Assembly: GCA_964409165.1 (NCBI GenBank) | Contig: CAYPCH010000053.1 | Coordinates: 1 to 23,800 of the forward strand | Origin: CAYPCH01 sp964409165 | GTDB lineage: Bacteria; Bacillota; Clostridia; Acetivibrionales; Acetivibrionaceae | Length of the DNA stretch: 23,800 nt | Reading direction: 5' to 3' | Shown: piece after piece, positions 22,290 through 23,800 of the stretch | Layout of the letters: each line of letters begins with the position of its first letter | Position numbering within the stretch: the stretch's first letter is position 1 | Made by a program: the position numbers and the translations under genes | Notes under the pieces: model-generated | Database searches by the model: none | What the model was told of the DNA's origin: nothing | The model's input: the letters and a program-made list of their open reading frames with translations, nothing else

Positions 22290-23800
22290 CTAAAATTTCT
22301 TATCCGAATAAAATTCACTGATTATGGTAATTTCCACAATGTTTTCTACGCTTTTTGCCAGACGGAATCCACATAGATTTTCTATAGGCTCAATGCTCTT
22401 ATATAAATAACCGAAGTCCGATATTTCAGGTATATTTGTATTATAATCGAAAACACCTAATTCATTTGCATTAGAAGAACCAACAGGTGCTAGGTCGTTG
22501 GATTTTGCTTTGCCAGTGTAAGGCTCGTTTTTTGTTTTTCTTAATATATACTTTAACTCATTTTCGTTAGGCAATCGATAGCCGTTGTTGCCCTCAAATA
22601 ATGTAGTTGTTCCGTAGCTGCTATCTCTGAAGGAATACCAGCTATCAAGCCCTTCAAAGTTGCTTTTTTTATTGCAAAAGTTGTACAGGGTAATACTGTC
22701 CTTGATTTCTGATGTGCCAAAACGTTCCTTAGTTTCAAATACAGCAGGATATTTATCGGATTTTATATCAATTCCAAACTTTTTATTGTAGTCAGCAATG
22801 TTTATTTTATAATCATTCTCCATAACTTCATTCCACTCTTTTATAGTAATAAGGTTTTTGCTGATGTAGAAAGGGTTGATACTTATTTCTTCACCAGTGT
22901 CATCAATAAACGTTCCACCTTCAATCATAATTATTTCGGAATTATCAAGAGTTTGGGGGAAGTATATATCTTTAAGTTCTGATTCAATTTCTTCAGGGCT
23001 CATAAGTTTTGTATAAAGGCCATCTTCAAGCTCTATATCTTCAACTGTTTTAATGTTTCCTACGGGCTCGACAGATGTTTTTATTTTAATTTTTGTGCCG
23101 TTAAGTTCAAAGGAATTAAAAATATTTTCCATAAACCCATCCGGTACTGTTTGTGGGTTTTCGGCATCGGTCATATAGGATACAAAAGAAAGAATATATA
23201 AATTATTACCGTCATGTATAAAAATCCTATATTGATCCCCGATAAACTCCAATGATTCAGTATATATGCCCTCCATATTTTTTGCACATACAAACTGATA
23301 TTTATCCTTTATGGTATAAAACAGTTCGGACGGGTCAAAATATGAGGAATATATATATTGGGACAATAGTTCTTCTTTTGTCCTTTTTGCGTTTTTGTAT
23401 ATTTCTACGGAAAATTCACTGCCTGGATTATCCGCAGTGCTTGTAAATATTGCACCATTAGGCGAAAGGCTCAGTGTGTAGTTGTTCTCAGTAAAGTCTT
23501 TATCAAAATCGAATTCGAAGTCCAAAACATTTCCTTCCTTATCGAAAGTATAATCCCCAAGGGTGTTGTAAGTAGTTCCTGTCATGCCTTCCGGTATATC
23601 TAAAAATAGATTGTAAAGCTGGTTATAATAGCTTGAAGATGGAATTTCTAAAAGGCTTTCTTCTTTATCATTGTTATTATCAGGAACACTATTACTATTA
23701 TCACTACTATTATCACTACTGTTATCACTACTGTTATCACTACTGTTATCACTACTGTTATCACTACTGTTATCACTACTACTATCGTTGCTACTATCAC
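22290..23800 (-). CDS. Partial: Asp/Asn/Ser-repeat linker protein with degenerate FGE/SUMF1-like domain
   Basis: The reading frame stays open from the stop at 22290 to the window edge, so the N-terminus lies outside and about 502 residues are visible. The ATG at 23585 is internal. In order: an Asn/Asp/Ser-rich linker with tandem (D-N-S-S) units; a middle domain of unknown type rich in beta-strand-like stretches; then a C-terminal formylglycine-generating-enzyme-like fold with MIEGGTFIDD, NLITIKEWNEVM, GYRLPNENELKYILR, VGSSNANELGVFDYN and CGFRLAK. The active-site cysteine pair of true FGE is not visible, so it is probably a non-catalytic, C-lectin-like relative. The linker suggests a secreted or cell-wall-associated protein, likely with an upstream signal peptide or lipobox. 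Confidence 0.72.
   Translation of the reverse strand, partial: DSSNDSSSDNSSDNSSDNSSDNSSDNSSDNSSDNSNSVPDNNNDKEESLLEIPSSSYYNQLYNLFLDIPEGMTGTTYNTLGDYTFDKEGNVLDFEFDFDKDFTENNYTLSLSPNGAIFTSTADNPGSEFSVEIYKNAKRTKEELLSQYIYSSYFDPSELFYTIKDKYQFVCAKNMEGIYTESLEFIGDQYRIFIHDGNNLYILSFVSYMTDAENPQTVPDGFMENIFNSFELNGTKIKIKTSVEPVGNIKTVEDIELEDGLYTKLMSPEEIESELKDIYFPQTLDNSEIIMIEGGTFIDDTGEEISINPFYISKNLITIKEWNEVMENDYKINIADYNKKFGIDIKSDKYPAVFETKERFGTSEIKDSITLYNFCNKKSNFEGLDSWYSFRDSSYGTTTLFEGNNGYRLPNENELKYILRKTKNEPYTGKAKSNDLAPVGSSNANELGVFDYNTNIPEISDFGYLYKSIEPIENLCGFRLAKSVENIVEITIISEFYSDKKF
23697..23780 (-). repeat. 12-bp coding tandem repeat, seven units
   Basis: Seven consecutive 12-bp units, [A/G]TTATCACTACT on the plus strand. 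The five units at 23721-23780 are identical (GTTATCACTACT); the two at 23697-23720 begin with A. On the minus strand each reads AGTAGTGATAAC or AGTAGTGATAAT (Ser-Ser-Asp-Asn), in frame with the FGE-like gene. Multiples of 12 keep the frame, so copy number can vary without breaking the gene. Confidence 0.9.

Noticed and set aside
23697..23800. CRISPR-like array at the right edge
   Set aside because: The units are contiguous 12-bp tandem repeats with no spacers, and they are in frame within a coding region.

Overview
The window is chromosomal DNA from a low-GC Gram-positive bacterium, most likely a member of the Clostridia close to the cellulolytic 'cluster III' group. The evidence is the AT-rich composition, strong GGAGG-type ribosome binding sites, consensus sigma-A promoters, a RecJ with the Firmicutes-type C-terminal extension, a cysteine-rich HisRS, and the run recJ-apt-relA/spoT-dtd-MBL hydrolase-hisS-aspS, which I know as a common clostridial gene order. 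I could not do any database comparison, so the genus is an inference.

Layout. (1) 1-392: a small non-coding, MITE-like element with 20-bp terminal inverted repeats, followed by a solitary repeat end. (2) 398-3575: a perfect-consensus promoter, alaS and a HinT-type HIT protein. (3) 3576-5890: a repeat-rich interval holding a 32-codon membrane or leader mini-gene, a terminator, a perfect 24-bp inverted repeat and a polyprenyl-phosphate sugar-phosphate transferase on the minus strand. Related intergenic repeats lie on both sides. (4) 5890-6678: promoter, rpsU, yqeY and a terminator. (5) 6763-7647: a membrane-anchored VanX-like D-Ala-D-Ala dipeptidase. (6) 7811-13049: recJ, apt and relA/spoT, closely spaced. 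(7) 13119-17500: dtd, a metallo-beta-lactamase-fold hydrolase, a T-box-like remnant with its terminator, hisS and aspS. (8) 17500-18442: a complete REP-associated (Y1/HUH) transposase element inserted exactly at the aspS stop codon. (9) 18458-20856: ABC-2 type ATPase and permease, translationally coupled. (10) 20931-22224: an endonuclease III-like Fe-S DNA glycosylase overlapping a flavin-reductase-like protein. (11) 22290 to the window edge, minus strand: the C-terminal part of a secreted-looking protein with an Asp-Asn-Ser-Ser repeat linker and a degenerate FGE/SUMF1-like domain.

How it fits together. Most genes are housekeeping and point the same way: tRNA charging (alaS, hisS, aspS), tRNA proofreading (dtd), the stringent response (relA/spoT), purine salvage (apt), DNA repair (recJ, HhH-GPD protein) and the ribosome (rpsU). 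Accessory material is threaded between them.

The most interesting structure is the repeat system shared by the element at 1-346, the orphan end at 363-392 and the transposase element at 17500-18442. A conserved GGGGACGGTTCT core sits in the loop of small hairpins whose arms differ between elements but agree within an element. A second, unrelated family of intergenic repeats recurs at about 3592, 5668, 7715 and 13076. The window does not show a clear multi-gene defence or biosynthetic system.
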